NCBI RefSeq assembly: GCF_023283895.1 | Contig: NZ_JAKILB010000014.1 | Location: 62,001-126,000, forward strand | DNA length: 64,000 nt | Source: Shewanella pneumatophori | GTDB taxonomy: Bacteria; Pseudomonadota; Gammaproteobacteria; Enterobacterales; Shewanellaceae | Direction: 5' to 3' | Part shown: positions 44,817-54,345 of the stretch, piece after piece | Numbering within the stretch: position 1 is the stretch's first letter | Layout: every line of letters begins with the position of its first letter | Notes under the pieces: generated by a model | Database searches by the model: none | What the model was told of the DNA's origin: nothing | Seen by the model: only the letters and a program-made list of their open reading frames with translations | Translations under genes and position numbers: made by a program

Positions 44817-45623
44817 TTACTGGGCTCTAAAGACTTCCACTTTAAAATCTAACTCACAACTAAAACCTGATTTAGCCAATACTAATTTTTGTTGTTCTGT
44901 TAATTTCCAGTTATAGGGAGTCATCTTTAAAAAATTACTAATATCGACCGGATCCGTTAACGATAGCTGTTGTAAAATACGCTCTTGATGGATGAGTTCA
45001 AAGCCCTCTATTTTAGAAGAAGCCTCTGTATGCTCTTTAGGATTATCATATATCAGCTCTTTTAATGCGAAATGATGACGAGGACCCGCACAAACAGTGA
45101 TAAGAATCCCCCCAGACTTAATCACACGCTTTAATTCCACATCTAAAGACGGCGCATAAATTCTCAACATAAAGTCAAAACTGTTATCTGGGAACGGCAT
45201 ATCAAAAGCACTAGCGACACTAAATGCAATTTTAGGGTAACGCTTAGCAGCATACTTAAGAGCTGACTTACTAATATCAACCCCATAAAGCGCAAAACCG
45301 GGTGGCAAGCTTTCAACTAAACGGTTTGAGTAGTATCCTTCGCCACAACCAATATCTAAGCCATACTCTGGATCATTTGCATATTCATTCGCTAGTAAAT
45401 TAACTTTATCACTTAATACTTGGTAATAACCTTTATTCAGAAACTCTCGTCTCGCCAGCATCATCTCTTTGTTGTCACCTGGGTCATTTGACTTCTTTTT
45501 CTGTACAGGCAACAAGTTAACGTAGCCTTCTTTTGCACAGTCAAATCTATGATTGGCAGGACAACACCAAGTTTTGTCTTCTTTAGATAACGCCTGCTGG
45601 CATAAAGGGCAACGGTAGATCAT
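44817..45623 (-). CDS. rlmA: 23S rRNA (guanine-745-N1)-methyltransferase RlmA
   Basis: A class I SAM methyltransferase acting on G745 of 23S rRNA. The N-terminal zinc finger is MIYRCPLCQQAL with the paired CCPANHRFDCAKEGYVNLLPVQ. SAM motif I is YGLDIGCGEGYYS, followed by LYGVDIS and the FMLRIYAPS region. At 268 residues it matches RrmA/RlmA. It is a single minus-strand gene. The 373-base gap to sbcB (45624-45996) shows no gene. Confidence 0.93.
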   Translation of the reverse strand: MIYRCPLCQQALSKEDKTWCCPANHRFDCAKEGYVNLLPVQKKKSNDPGDNKEMMLARREFLNKGYYQVLSDKVNLLANEYANDPEYGLDIGCGEGYYSNRLVESLPPGFALYGVDISKSALKYAAKRYPKIAFSVASAFDMPFPDNSFDFMLRIYAPSLDVELKRVIKSGGILITVCAGPRHHFALKELIYDNPKEHTEASSKIEGFELIHQERILQQLSLTDPVDISNFLKMTPYNWKLTEQQKLVLAKSGFSCELDFKVEVFRAQ

Positions 45624-45996
45624 TTATACATCTCCAAAAGGCTAAAACTTGAAGTTTGCACTAATCAATAGCACACATAGGGATAGCCGGATAATAATCT
45701 GTTCGCTGACAGTAAAAGCAATGCAGCAAACAGCATAAGCAAAGGACCTAATTCATGACTCATCATTTAGAGGATCTAAGCCAATAAAGTCGACAATTGT
45801 CTTAAGAAAATGATGCTTGTCGTAATGAGTCGAAAAAGGATGGCTATTCTACTGCGCCCATCTATTTTGATCCAGCGGATAAAACTGCTGCAAACTCCAG
45901 CAAAGTACTTGAGTTGTATTAAGGAAACTAGGACATTTAAACCGTGTCGGTGCTATGATGACTGCAATTATTGCTCGTGATAGCCTTTAAAATTAT

Positions 45997-47409
45997 ATGT
46001 CGACAAATAACCACCCCACCCTCTTCTGGCACGATTATGAAACCTTTGGTGCTAATCCAGCCAAAGACCGCCCTTCACAGTTTGCAGGCGTTCGCACCGA
46101 TATGGACCTTAATATCATCGGTGAGCCTGAAACCTTTTACTGTAAAGTGGCCAATGACTATCTTCCCTCTCCTGAAGCGATTCTAATTACTGGTATCACT
46201 CCGCAACTTGCTAACCTTAAAGGTATGCCTGAAGCTGAGTTCATGAACAGAATTAACGGGTTATTTAGCCAGCCTAAAACCTGTGTGGTGGGTTATAACT
46301 CACTGCGTTTTGATGATGAAGTGTCACGCTATGGTTTTTATCGCAATTTTATCGACCCTTATGCCCGTGAGTGGCAAAACGGTAATAGCCGCTGGGACAT
46401 TATTGATCTGGTACGTGCTTGTTATGCATTTAGACCTGAAGGCATTAATTGGCCAGAGAAAGAAGATGGCTCCCCTAGCTTTAAGCTAGAGCAACTGACA
46501 GTTGCCAATGGTTTAAGCCATGAAAAAGCGCACGATGCGATGTCAGATGTGTACGCGACTATCGATATGGCTAAGTTAATCAAGAATGTGCAGCCAAAAC
46601 TATTCGACTATTACTTTAGCCTTAGACAAAAACAGGCAGTTTCTAAACTGATTGACGTATTAGAGATGAAGCCACTTGTGCATGTAAGCTCCAAGATCAG
46701 TGCGCTAAATGGTTGTACAACCCTTATTGCCCCCGTTGCCTATCACTCTACCAATAAAAATGCGGTTATTTGCGTTAACCTTGCTATGGACGTTGCGCCA
46801 TTATTGGAACTGAGCGTCGAAGAAATTCGTGAGCGCATGTATACCCGTCGCAGCGACTTAGCGCCTGATGAGTTACCTATCGGTATTAAGCAGATCCATA
46901 TCAATAAGAGTCCATTTATTGCTGGTGCAAAAACGTTAACCGATGAAAACGCTGCTAGACTCGATATTGATAAGGACTTTGCCCGTGAGCAATATAAAAT
47001 ACTCAAGCAACATCCAGAGCTTAGAGAAAAGCTTGTTGCTGTATTTGATGTTGAGCATGAGTCAAAAAGTATAGATCCTGATCAGGCGCTATATAGCGGC
47101 GGTTTTTTCAGTTCGGCAGACAAAGCCAAGATTGAAATCATCCGTAATACGCAGCCAAGTAATCTTGCTGCACTTGATCTTGAATTCGACGACGAACGTC
47201 TTGCAGAAATGCTGTATCGATACCGTGCACGTAACTACCCAGAAACCTTAGATGATGCAGAGCAGTATCGCTGGCGAGAATTTTGTCAAACCAGACTCAA
47301 TGATCCTGACTATATTATTCGCTTAGAAAACTTAATTGAAGAAACTGAACAAGATGACAATAAACAGAAGCTCTTACAGGCACTGTGTCATTACCTTAGA
47401 AGTCTTTAG
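45997..47409 (+). CDS. sbcB: Exodeoxyribonuclease I
   Basis: A DEDD 3'-5' single-strand DNA exonuclease used in mismatch repair and recombination. Exo motif I is FWHDYETFG (D13, E15), followed by AKDRPSQFAGVRTD, VVGYNSLRFDDEVSRY and AHDAMSDVYATI. The SH3-like and C-terminal helical domains follow to residue 470, with YRARNYPETLDDAE. Length is standard. Immediately downstream is cdd. Confidence 0.97.
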   Translation: MSTNNHPTLFWHDYETFGANPAKDRPSQFAGVRTDMDLNIIGEPETFYCKVANDYLPSPEAILITGITPQLANLKGMPEAEFMNRINGLFSQPKTCVVGYNSLRFDDEVSRYGFYRNFIDPYAREWQNGNSRWDIIDLVRACYAFRPEGINWPEKEDGSPSFKLEQLTVANGLSHEKAHDAMSDVYATIDMAKLIKNVQPKLFDYYFSLRQKQAVSKLIDVLEMKPLVHVSSKISALNGCTTLIAPVAYHSTNKNAVICVNLAMDVAPLLELSVEEIRERMYTRRSDLAPDELPIGIKQIHINKSPFIAGAKTLTDENAARLDIDKDFAREQYKILKQHPELREKLVAVFDVEHESKSIDPDQALYSGGFFSSADKAKIEIIRNTQPSNLAALDLEFDDERLAEMLYRYRARNYPETLDDAEQYRWREFCQTRLNDPDYIIRLENLIEETEQDDNKQKLLQALCHYLRSL

Positions 47410-47506
47410 CAATCGTTATACAGTAAATGCGACAAACACCTCATTCTGTATGTAACAAGCTTACTAGAATGATATTCCATTAGCGTTAACTAAAAGGAAA
47501 TAGCAT

Positions 47507-48397
47507 ATGCAAGACAGATTTTTAAAAAGCATAGCTAAGTTACCTGAGTCACTAGCTACGGCAGTTGTGCCATTGCTTGATAAAGATTTTGCCGGCCATA
47601 TCGATGCTCAACAATTAACAGAGCTTCAGGCCCAAACCCAAATGGAGCTTAATGAGTTATTACTTGCTTTACTCCCTATCGCGGCAGCACTAGCAAGACC
47701 GCCAATTAGCGAATTCCATGTCGGCGCTATTGCAAAGGGTAAAAGCGGCGATATTTATATGGGCGCGAACATTGAGCTACCTGGTGAAGCACTGTTTCAT
47801 TCTGTTCATGCCGAGCAAAGCGCTATTAGCCATGCATGGCTCAGTGGTGAGACCATTATTGAAGACATTATTGTTAATGCCTCGCCATGTGGTCATTGTC
47901 GTCAATTTATCAACGAACTGGTTGAAGGTAGTAAAGTAAACATACATTTACCATCGCAAGACACTGCGCCGCTTTCACATTATCTTCCTTATGCATTTGG
48001 CCCAAGCGATCTTAATATCTCTGCACCGCTACTGAGTAAGCAGCAACATAATTTAATCTTAGACTCGAACGATCCTATGATTATCGAGGCCTTAGATCAC
48101 GCTAGTTTAAGTTATGCGCCTTACACTAAAAACTTTGCAGCTGTTGTGCTAGAAACCAAAGATGGTGCGACCTATTGCGGACGCTACGCTGAAAACGCAG
48201 CGTTTAATCCATCGATGCAGCCAATGCAAATGGCGCTATCAACTATGTCTCGCCATAACAGAGACTTTAGTGAGATTAATCGCGCAGTGTTAATTGAGTC
48301 TTCAAAAGGTGTTGTATCGCTTGTTGGCGCAGCTATGGATGCACTACATAGCGTTGCACCGATTGAACTTGAGCATATTGTTGCTGAGCCTGAATAG
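47507..48397 (+). CDS. cdd: Cytidine deaminase
   Basis: A zinc enzyme of pyrimidine salvage. It is the two-domain dimeric type, 296 residues. The catalytic N-terminal domain has HAE at 101-103 and SPCGHC with C128 and C131 as zinc ligands. The C-terminal domain is the decayed duplicate lacking the zinc site. AAGGAA precedes the start. It is followed by a terminator and lies about 100 bases after sbcB. Confidence 0.97.
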   Translation: MQDRFLKSIAKLPESLATAVVPLLDKDFAGHIDAQQLTELQAQTQMELNELLLALLPIAAALARPPISEFHVGAIAKGKSGDIYMGANIELPGEALFHSVHAEQSAISHAWLSGETIIEDIIVNASPCGHCRQFINELVEGSKVNIHLPSQDTAPLSHYLPYAFGPSDLNISAPLLSKQQHNLILDSNDPMIIEALDHASLSYAPYTKNFAAVVLETKDGATYCGRYAENAAFNPSMQPMQMALSTMSRHNRDFSEINRAVLIESSKGVVSLVGAAMDALHSVAPIELEHIVAEPE

Positions 48398-48422
48398 GCT
48401 AAGCGAGCAATTAAACATACTA

Positions 48423-48448
48423 AAAAAGGACCTATTAAGGTCCTTTTT
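48423..48448 (+). terminator. Terminator after cdd
   Basis: The stem AAAAAGGACC/GGTCCTTTTT with a 6-base loop lies 26 bases after the stop. The A-run on the left also allows action on the opposite strand. Confidence 0.88.
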
Positions 48449-48547
48449 CCTTGGCTAAATTCACGCTGATTTAGCTTAACTTGATTTAATTTTGCTTAAA
48501 TGAGATTGGTTTAATTTTTCTAAATGGCGAAAATATAATTGTTAATC

Positions 48548-49423
48548 TCAGCCACGATTTTTCTCAAGCTTGGCAAGTAAACTTGATGTATCCCAGCGCG
48601 AACCACCAATTGCCTGTACTTCAGAGTAAAACTGATCGACCAAAGCAGTTAGCGGCAAATGTGAGCCATTGCGGCGCGCCTCTTCAAGTGCTATTCCTAA
48701 ATCTTTACGCATCCAATCAACGGCAAAACCTAAGTTATATTCGCCCTGCCACATTGTTTGATAGCGGTTTTCCATCTGCCATGACTGCGCAGCGCCTTTG
48801 CTTATCACTTCAACCACTTTCTCACCATCAAGGCCTGCGCTACGTGCAAAATGGAGCCCTTCTGATAGCCCTTGTACTACGCCAGCAATACAAATCTGGT
48901 TAACCATTTTAGTTAACTGGCCAGCTCCTACTTCTCCAAGTAACTCGACGCATCTCGCGTAAGCATCAATAACAGGTTTGGCTCTATCGAATGTAACTTG
49001 ATCGCCACCGGCCATAACCGTTAGCACTCCGTTTTCAGCGCCTGCTTGACCGCCTGACACTGGAGCGTCCATAAACCCGATATCAAGAGCATTGGCAGCC
49101 ACAGCAATTTCACGAGCAACATCAGCTGACGCGGTGGTGTGATCGACCAAAATAGTGCCCGCTTGCATACCGGCTAATACCCCGGTATCACCAAGCGTGA
49201 CTTGTCGTATATCGTCATCGTTACCGACGCACATAAATACGATGTCTTGGCCTTGTGCAGCAGCTTTAGGGGTAATTTCATAACGACCGTCATACTCGCT
49301 AGCCCATTGTTTGGCTTTACTTTCAGTCCGGTTATAAACGGTAACTTGATGACCATGTTTAACGAGATGCCCTGCCATGGGGTAGCCCATAACACCTAGT
49401 CCTATAAATGCAACTTTAGCCAT
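48548..49423 (-). CDS. 3-Hydroxyisobutyrate dehydrogenase-family reductase
   Basis: An NAD(P)-dependent beta-hydroxyacid dehydrogenase, 291 residues. The Rossmann motif is FIGLGVMGYPMAGHLVKHG with NRTESKA after strand 2. DAPVSGGQAGAENGVLTVMAGG is the substrate signature, and the catalytic lysine lies in GAGQLTKMVNQICIAG. The family covers 3-hydroxyisobutyrate dehydrogenase, tartronate-semialdehyde reductase (GarR) and succinic-semialdehyde reductases; sequence alone does not decide between them. No pathway genes are adjacent. Confidence 0.88.
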   Translation of the reverse strand: MAKVAFIGLGVMGYPMAGHLVKHGHQVTVYNRTESKAKQWASEYDGRYEITPKAAAQGQDIVFMCVGNDDDIRQVTLGDTGVLAGMQAGTILVDHTTASADVAREIAVAANALDIGFMDAPVSGGQAGAENGVLTVMAGGDQVTFDRAKPVIDAYARCVELLGEVGAGQLTKMVNQICIAGVVQGLSEGLHFARSAGLDGEKVVEVISKGAAQSWQMENRYQTMWQGEYNLGFAVDWMRKDLGIALEEARRNGSHLPLTALVDQFYSEVQAIGGSRWDTSSLLAKLEKNRG

Positions 49424-49563
49424 TATTCGTCCTATTGTAGAAATTGTAGGGAGAGGTATTTTTAGATTTAGCTTATTTTAAAGACTCACCACAAAAAGAA
49501 CAGTACAAAGCGGATAATAAAAAAGCTAGCACATGGCTAGCTTTAATTGTCACATTGACGAAA

Positions 49564-50061
49564 TTAGTCTTGTAATGAAGGCTGTAGATCTACATGGGCC
49601 TGCATTTCAGCACCAATTCGTTTCCGCATTTCCATCAACCTAATTGCAGATTTTCGCAGTTCGACATCGGCAGGTAATTGCGGTTTCCAATCGGGCACCG
49701 CTGTGGGTGTGCCTTCATCATCAACCGCCACCATAACTAACACACAGTGCGTGGTCAGGTGTCTATCTTGATCCTTAGGATCACCGGCTTTTACATCAAC
49801 ACCAAGATGCATTGATGTGCGACCGGTATAAATTACCTTCGCGGTAACTTCTACAATATTACCGACATGAATAGGTTTAACAAAACGAATACCGCCAGCA
49901 TAAGCTGTAATGCAATACTTACCACTCCAGCCAGCAGCGCAAGCATATCCGGCTAAATCGATCCACTTCATCACGGCGCCGCCGTGTACTTTACCGCCAA
50001 AATTAACATCTGCAGGCTCTGCAAGGAATCTTAATGTTAATTGTCTTTCTAAACCGGCCAT
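49564..50061 (-). CDS. Acyl-CoA thioesterase (hotdog fold)
   Basis: A 165-residue hotdog-fold thioesterase of the YciA/BACH type that hydrolyses acyl-CoA. NFGGKVHGGAVMKWIDLAGYACAAGWSG carries the active-site region, followed by ITAYAGGIRFVKPIHVGNIVEV and SMHLGVDVKAGD. The frame extends to a TTG at 50073, but GAGG is spaced six bases before the ATG at 50061. It lies close to the fatty-acid cluster. The 3' neighbour is the reductase gene. Confidence 0.85.
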   Translation of the reverse strand: MAGLERQLTLRFLAEPADVNFGGKVHGGAVMKWIDLAGYACAAGWSGKYCITAYAGGIRFVKPIHVGNIVEVTAKVIYTGRTSMHLGVDVKAGDPKDQDRHLTTHCVLVMVAVDDEGTPTAVPDWKPQLPADVELRKSAIRLMEMRKRIGAEMQAHVDLQPSLQD

Positions 50062-50126
50062 ATTGGACCTCAATACATTTACTGACTATTGAGTATCTTA
50101 CGCCAAATTCTTTATATCAGCACCTT

Positions 50127-50495
50127 TTAGCCAAACTGACCGACTAAAAAGCTACCACCTAAAACCATAGGTAATGCCAAACGGTAAACCCATAGTTGCG
50201 ATGCCATTCCAAAGTACTTACCACCGTTAAACAGCGTATAAGCGGCTATACCTGCTAAAAATAAGCCCATGACCTCAATACCTGCAATAACACTATTAGC
50301 GTTACTGACATCAATGGCAGTAATTAACAACGCGAACCAAACAATGCTAAAGGCGGCGACTGCTGCATTGAAGGTTTTTACGCCCAATTGCAGCTCTGGT
50401 AAACGCGCTGACGATTCACCGCGTATAAGTTCATTAATATTTGCAGTGATGATGCCTAAAATTGGCATAATTGGAATAACAATTGGATTTAGCAC
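50127..50495 (-). CDS. Small integral membrane protein, unknown
   Basis: A 122-residue protein with three to four predicted membrane helices (about 3-18, 42-64, 68-90 and 104-120). I recognise no family. GTG is the start, supported by AAGGGA upstream. It is on the same strand as the thioesterase, 65 bases upstream of it, and may be co-transcribed with it. Confidence 0.6.
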   Translation of the reverse strand: MLNPIVIPIMPILGIITANINELIRGESSARLPELQLGVKTFNAAVAAFSIVWFALLITAIDVSNANSVIAGIEVMGLFLAGIAAYTLFNGGKYFGMASQLWVYRLALPMVLGGSFLVGQFG

Positions 50496-50686
50496 TTTCG
50501 TGTCCCTTAGGTAAGATCTACATTGAGCTCATCGCTTGAGCTTATGCCCGCAGTATCTGCCTAAAGATCTATATTTTCTAGCGCCTTTTCAACAGATTAA
50601 CTAAGGTTAATCTTGACGTTATGCAGTTTTAATATTTGCCGGAAATAGTGTGAACTTGTTCATAATTTTACTTTGTTATTGCCAAT

Positions 50687-50709
50687 AAAAAAGCGCCTTG
50701 CGGCGCTTT
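50687..50709 (-). terminator. Terminator after fabF
   Basis: The stem AAAGCGCC/GGCGCTTT with loop TTGC is followed on the minus strand by TTTTTTATT, 27 bases after the fabF stop. Confidence 0.9.
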
Positions 50710-50735
50710 AAAATCAGTGTAGCTAACTGAGCTGG

Positions 50736-51974
50736 TTATACTTTTTTGAAAAGTAACGAGCCGTTAGTACCACCAAAACCAAATGAGTTACAAAGACCAT
50801 AGTCAAATTTGTAATCACGAGCAGTGTGCGGCACAAAGTCCAAATCACAGCCTTCATCTGGATTATCTAAGTTCAGTGTTGGTGGAATAACCTGATCTTT
50901 TAGTGCAAGGATGGTAATAATTGCTTCAACTGAACCAGCTGCACCTAACAAGTGACCCGTCATTGACTTAGTTGAACTCACCAATAGATCATAAGCGTGG
51001 TCGCCAAATACTGACTTAACCGCTGCGGCTTCAGCTTTATCGCCAGCAGGAGTTGATGTACCGTGAGCATTGATATAACCAATCTGTTCACGACCAACTT
51101 TAGCGTCATTAATCGCATTAACCATTGCCGCAGCTGCGCCAGCGCCATCACTTGGTGGTGACGTCATATGGAATGCATCACCGCTCATACCAAAGCCTAC
51201 AAGCTCAGCATAGATAGTCGCGCCACGTGCTTTAGCATGCTCGTACTCTTCTACGACCATCACACCTGCGCCATCGCCAATAACAAAACCATCACGGTCT
51301 TTATCCCATGGGCGGCTTGCCGCTTCTGGATCGTCATTACGAGTTGATAGTGCTTTAGCAGAACCAAAGCCGCCAACGGCTAATGGACAAGTCACATCTT
51401 CAGCGCCGCCGGCAATCATAACATCAGCATCGCCATAAGCGATTGTACGCGCCGCAAAGCCAATGTTATGCACACCTGTAGTACAAGCAGTAGTGACAGC
51501 AAAATTTGGACCTGTCATGCCGTATTTAATCGACAAGTGGCCAGCAATCATATTGATAATGGTACTAGGTACAAAAAATGGTGAGATCTTACGTGGTCCG
51601 CCCTTAAGCATAGCCGAATGGTTTTGCTCAATTAGCGGCATGCCGCCCATACCGGCGCCAATTGCAGTTCCCACACGCGCAGGATCAAGCTTATCCATTT
51701 CAAGACCTGAGTCTTCTACAGCTTGAATCCCCGCGGCCATACCGTATTGAATAAACAAATCCATTTTACGGGCATCTTTGCGAGACATGTATTGCTCGAC
51801 ATCAAAATCTTTTACAGAGCCACTAATACGGGTTGTGAATTCACTCGCATCAAATTTAGTTATCGGCGCGATACCACTCTTGCCTGAAACCAGTGCTTTC
51901 CAAGAAGAATCGACTGTATTTCCCACTGGGCTCACTAAACCTAAGCCCGTTATGACTACTCGACGTTTAGACAC
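50736..51974 (-). CDS. fabF: 3-Oxoacyl-ACP synthase II
   Basis: A condensing enzyme that elongates acyl-ACP, including the step from palmitoleoyl to cis-vaccenoyl. Catalytic Cys is in AVTTACTTGVHNIG, the His pair in NAHGTSTPAGDK and KSMTGHLLGAAGS, and GFGGTNGSLLF ends the fold. Length is 412 residues. It is the last gene of the fab cluster, separated from acpP by a strong hairpin and 242 bases, so it is partly independent. Confidence 0.97.
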   Translation of the reverse strand: MSKRRVVITGLGLVSPVGNTVDSSWKALVSGKSGIAPITKFDASEFTTRISGSVKDFDVEQYMSRKDARKMDLFIQYGMAAGIQAVEDSGLEMDKLDPARVGTAIGAGMGGMPLIEQNHSAMLKGGPRKISPFFVPSTIINMIAGHLSIKYGMTGPNFAVTTACTTGVHNIGFAARTIAYGDADVMIAGGAEDVTCPLAVGGFGSAKALSTRNDDPEAASRPWDKDRDGFVIGDGAGVMVVEEYEHAKARGATIYAELVGFGMSGDAFHMTSPPSDGAGAAAAMVNAINDAKVGREQIGYINAHGTSTPAGDKAEAAAVKSVFGDHAYDLLVSSTKSMTGHLLGAAGSVEAIITILALKDQVIPPTLNLDNPDEGCDLDFVPHTARDYKFDYGLCNSFGFGGTNGSLLFKKV

Positions 51975-52170
51975 GCGGTCACCTTTTTACTTTCAAAATG
52001 AATAACGATGATAGCTGCAAAGAGATTGAACTACCAATACCTATCCCGCTACAACAAATACAAGGGTTGCAATGGGGAGTTGCCAGTTCTGGTTGGAGTA
52101 ATACTTATCTAGGTCAATAAGTATTGAGGAAGCGAAGCTTGAAACAATAAGTCAACCAGCGGCTTTACAA

Positions 52171-52203
52171 ACAAAAACAGGCGGCAAAAATGCCGCCTGT
52201 TTT
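52171..52203 (-). terminator. Terminator after acpP
   Basis: The 10-bp stem ACAGGCGGCA/TGCCGCCTGT with a 4-base loop is followed on the minus strand by TTTTTGTTT. It separates acpP from fabF. Confidence 0.9.
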
Positions 52204-52216
52204 CAAGAATTCTAGA

Positions 52217-52450
52217 TTACTGATTCTTAGAAACGTAATCGATCGCTGCTTGAACAGTAGTGATCTTTTCAGCTTCTTCATCAGGGATCTCGGTGTCAAA
52301 CTCTTCTTCTAGAGCCATAACCAACTCAACAGTGTCTAGAGAATCCGCACCTAAATCGTCAACGAAAGATGCTGCTGATTTAACGTCTTCTTCTTTAACA
52401 CCTAGTTGCTCGATGATGATTTTCTTTACACGTTCTTCGATGTTGCTCAT
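52217..52450 (-). CDS. acpP: Acyl carrier protein
   Basis: A 77-residue acidic four-helix carrier. The phosphopantetheine serine is in GADSLDTVELVMALEEEF. It starts MSNIEERVKKIIIEQLGV. It shuttles all fatty-acid intermediates. A GGAAAG-type site precedes the ATG. It lies between fabG and fabF, as in many gammaproteobacteria. Confidence 0.99.
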   Translation of the reverse strand: MSNIEERVKKIIIEQLGVKEEDVKSAASFVDDLGADSLDTVELVMALEEEFDTEIPDEEAEKITTVQAAIDYVSKNQ

Positions 52451-52609
52451 TAGTTTTCTTTCCTATTCAAATTACGCACTTGCGCAAGATTGCGAGTAGT
52501 TTATTGAATTTGGCAGACATTGCAAGCTTAACTTTCGTGGTCTAACCACAATCAAGCCTGCAGTTGATGCAGATCACCCCAAGTAGGCGGTAACAGCCTG
52601 CCGTTCCCT

Positions 52610-53356
52610 TTAAACCATGTACATGCCGCCGTTCACGTGAAGAGTTTCTCCAGTGATGTAAGCAGCAGAGTCTGACGCTAAAAAGAGGACTGCGTTAGCA
52701 ATTTCCTGCGCCTGACCAAGCCTTTCCATTGGCACCTGAGACATAATAGCTTTTTGCTGGTCTTCCGTCAGCTCATCTGTCATGTCAGTCTGGATAAATC
52801 CAGGAGCAATAGCATTAACTGTAATTTGACGAGATGCAACCTCTCTTGCAAGAGATTTTGTAAATCCGATCAAACCAGCTTTAGCTGCAGAGTAGTTAGT
52901 TTGCCCTGCATTGCCCATTGTGCCTACAACAGAGCCAATATTGATGATGCGCCCATTACGCTTTTTCATCATCGGTCTCATTACCGCTTTTGAGGTGCGG
53001 AACAAAGATGTTAGGTTGGTATCTAGGATATCATTCCATTCATTATCTTTCATTCGCATTAACAAATTGTCACGAGTAATACCGGCGTTATTGACTAAAA
53101 TATCAACATCGCCCGCTTTTTCTTTAATCGTTTCAAACAAGGCTTTTACTGAGTCGCCATCAGTCACGTTTAAAACAAGACCATGACCTTTGTCGCCTAA
53201 ATAAGCTTGAATCGCTTCTGCACCGCGCTCACTTGTTGCAGTGCCAATAACCACTGCACCAGCTGAAACTAAGGTTTCTGCAACTGCACGGCCAATACCG
53301 CGGCTAGCGCCGGTGACTAGAGCAACTTTACCCGTTAGATCAAAACTAATACTCAT
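52610..53356 (-). CDS. fabG: 3-Oxoacyl-ACP reductase
   Basis: An SDR family NADPH reductase of the elongation cycle, 248 residues. The nucleotide motif is TGASRGIGRAVAETL, NNAGITRDNLLMRM follows, and the catalytic Ser-Tyr-Lys set includes NYSAAKAGLIGF. ITGETLHVNGGMYMV ends it. It lies nine bases after fabD. Confidence 0.98.
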   Translation of the reverse strand: MSISFDLTGKVALVTGASRGIGRAVAETLVSAGAVVIGTATSERGAEAIQAYLGDKGHGLVLNVTDGDSVKALFETIKEKAGDVDILVNNAGITRDNLLMRMKDNEWNDILDTNLTSLFRTSKAVMRPMMKKRNGRIINIGSVVGTMGNAGQTNYSAAKAGLIGFTKSLAREVASRQITVNAIAPGFIQTDMTDELTEDQQKAIMSQVPMERLGQAQEIANAVLFLASDSAAYITGETLHVNGGMYMV

Positions 53357-53365
53357 TAAATTTCC

Positions 53366-54292
53366 TTATGCGGTCAATGCCGTTAATGATGCTTCATCGT
53401 TTACAGCTTGCGCTGAAAGTGAGCGATTAATGCGTTTTGTTAGACCAGTTAATACTTTACCCGGTCCAATTTCAAACAAATTAGTCGTACCGTTTGACGC
53501 CATTAGCTCAACTGTTTCTGACCAGCGAACTGGGCAGTATAATTGGCGAACTAGTGCATCTTTAATCTCGTCAGCCGATGTTGGGCTTGCTACATCAACA
53601 TTGTTAATCACTTTTACAGTAGGCGTATCAAAAGTGATATCTGCTAATGCTTCAGCAAGTTTATCAGCAGCTGGCTTCATTAATTGGCAATGTGACGGCA
53701 CGCTTACTGGTAATGCAACAGCCATTTTAGCGCCGTTAGCTTTACATAAAGCGGCAGCACGCTCAACAGCGGCTTTTTCACCTGCGATAACAACTTGACC
53801 TGGGCTATTGTAGTTAACAGGGCTAACTACAGCGCCTTCTGCGGCCTCAAGACATGCTTTAGCAATCGCGTCATTATCTAAACCAATAATGGCAAACATT
53901 GCGCCTGTTCCGGCAGGAACAGCTTGTTGCATTAATTGACCACGCAGTTCAACAAGTTTAATTGCCGCTTCAAAATCAATCACGCCAGCACAAACTAATG
54001 CTGAGTACTCACCTAAGCTATGGCCAGCCATAACGCTTGGTGCAGCTTTGCCTGATGCTAAATATGCGCGGTAAATGGCTACACTTGCAGCTAATAAAGC
54101 AGGCTGAGTCTTGTCAGTTTCGTTTAATGTTTCAACCGGCCCTTCTTGAACCAATTGCCATAAATCGTAACCTAATACACTGCTTGCCTGAGCAAAGGTT
54201 TCACCGATAACTGCTTGTGACTGCGCAAGTTCGGCCAACATACCTAATGCTTGCGAACCTTGCCCTGGGAATACAAAAGCCGTATTTTCCAT
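53366..54292 (-). CDS. fabD: Malonyl-CoA:ACP transacylase
   Basis: It transfers malonyl groups to ACP. The nucleophile elbow is GHSLGEYSALV, FPGQGSQALGMLAEL starts the fold, QQAVPAGTGAMFAIIGL follows, and PVSVPSHCQLM contains the catalytic His. Length is 308 residues. It follows fabH by 53 bases and is nine bases before fabG. Confidence 0.98.
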   Translation of the reverse strand: MENTAFVFPGQGSQALGMLAELAQSQAVIGETFAQASSVLGYDLWQLVQEGPVETLNETDKTQPALLAASVAIYRAYLASGKAAPSVMAGHSLGEYSALVCAGVIDFEAAIKLVELRGQLMQQAVPAGTGAMFAIIGLDNDAIAKACLEAAEGAVVSPVNYNSPGQVVIAGEKAAVERAAALCKANGAKMAVALPVSVPSHCQLMKPAADKLAEALADITFDTPTVKVINNVDVASPTSADEIKDALVRQLYCPVRWSETVELMASNGTTNLFEIGPGKVLTGLTKRINRSLSAQAVNDEASLTALTA

Positions 54293-54345
54293 ATTTATCT
54301 ACCTTTAAATCCGCGTCTACTTATTAAAATAAATTCGAACGTTAA

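Noticed and set aside
45971..46186. A plus-strand frame overlapping the sbcB start
   Set aside because: It is an out-of-frame shadow of exonuclease I, which has the clear DYET motif.
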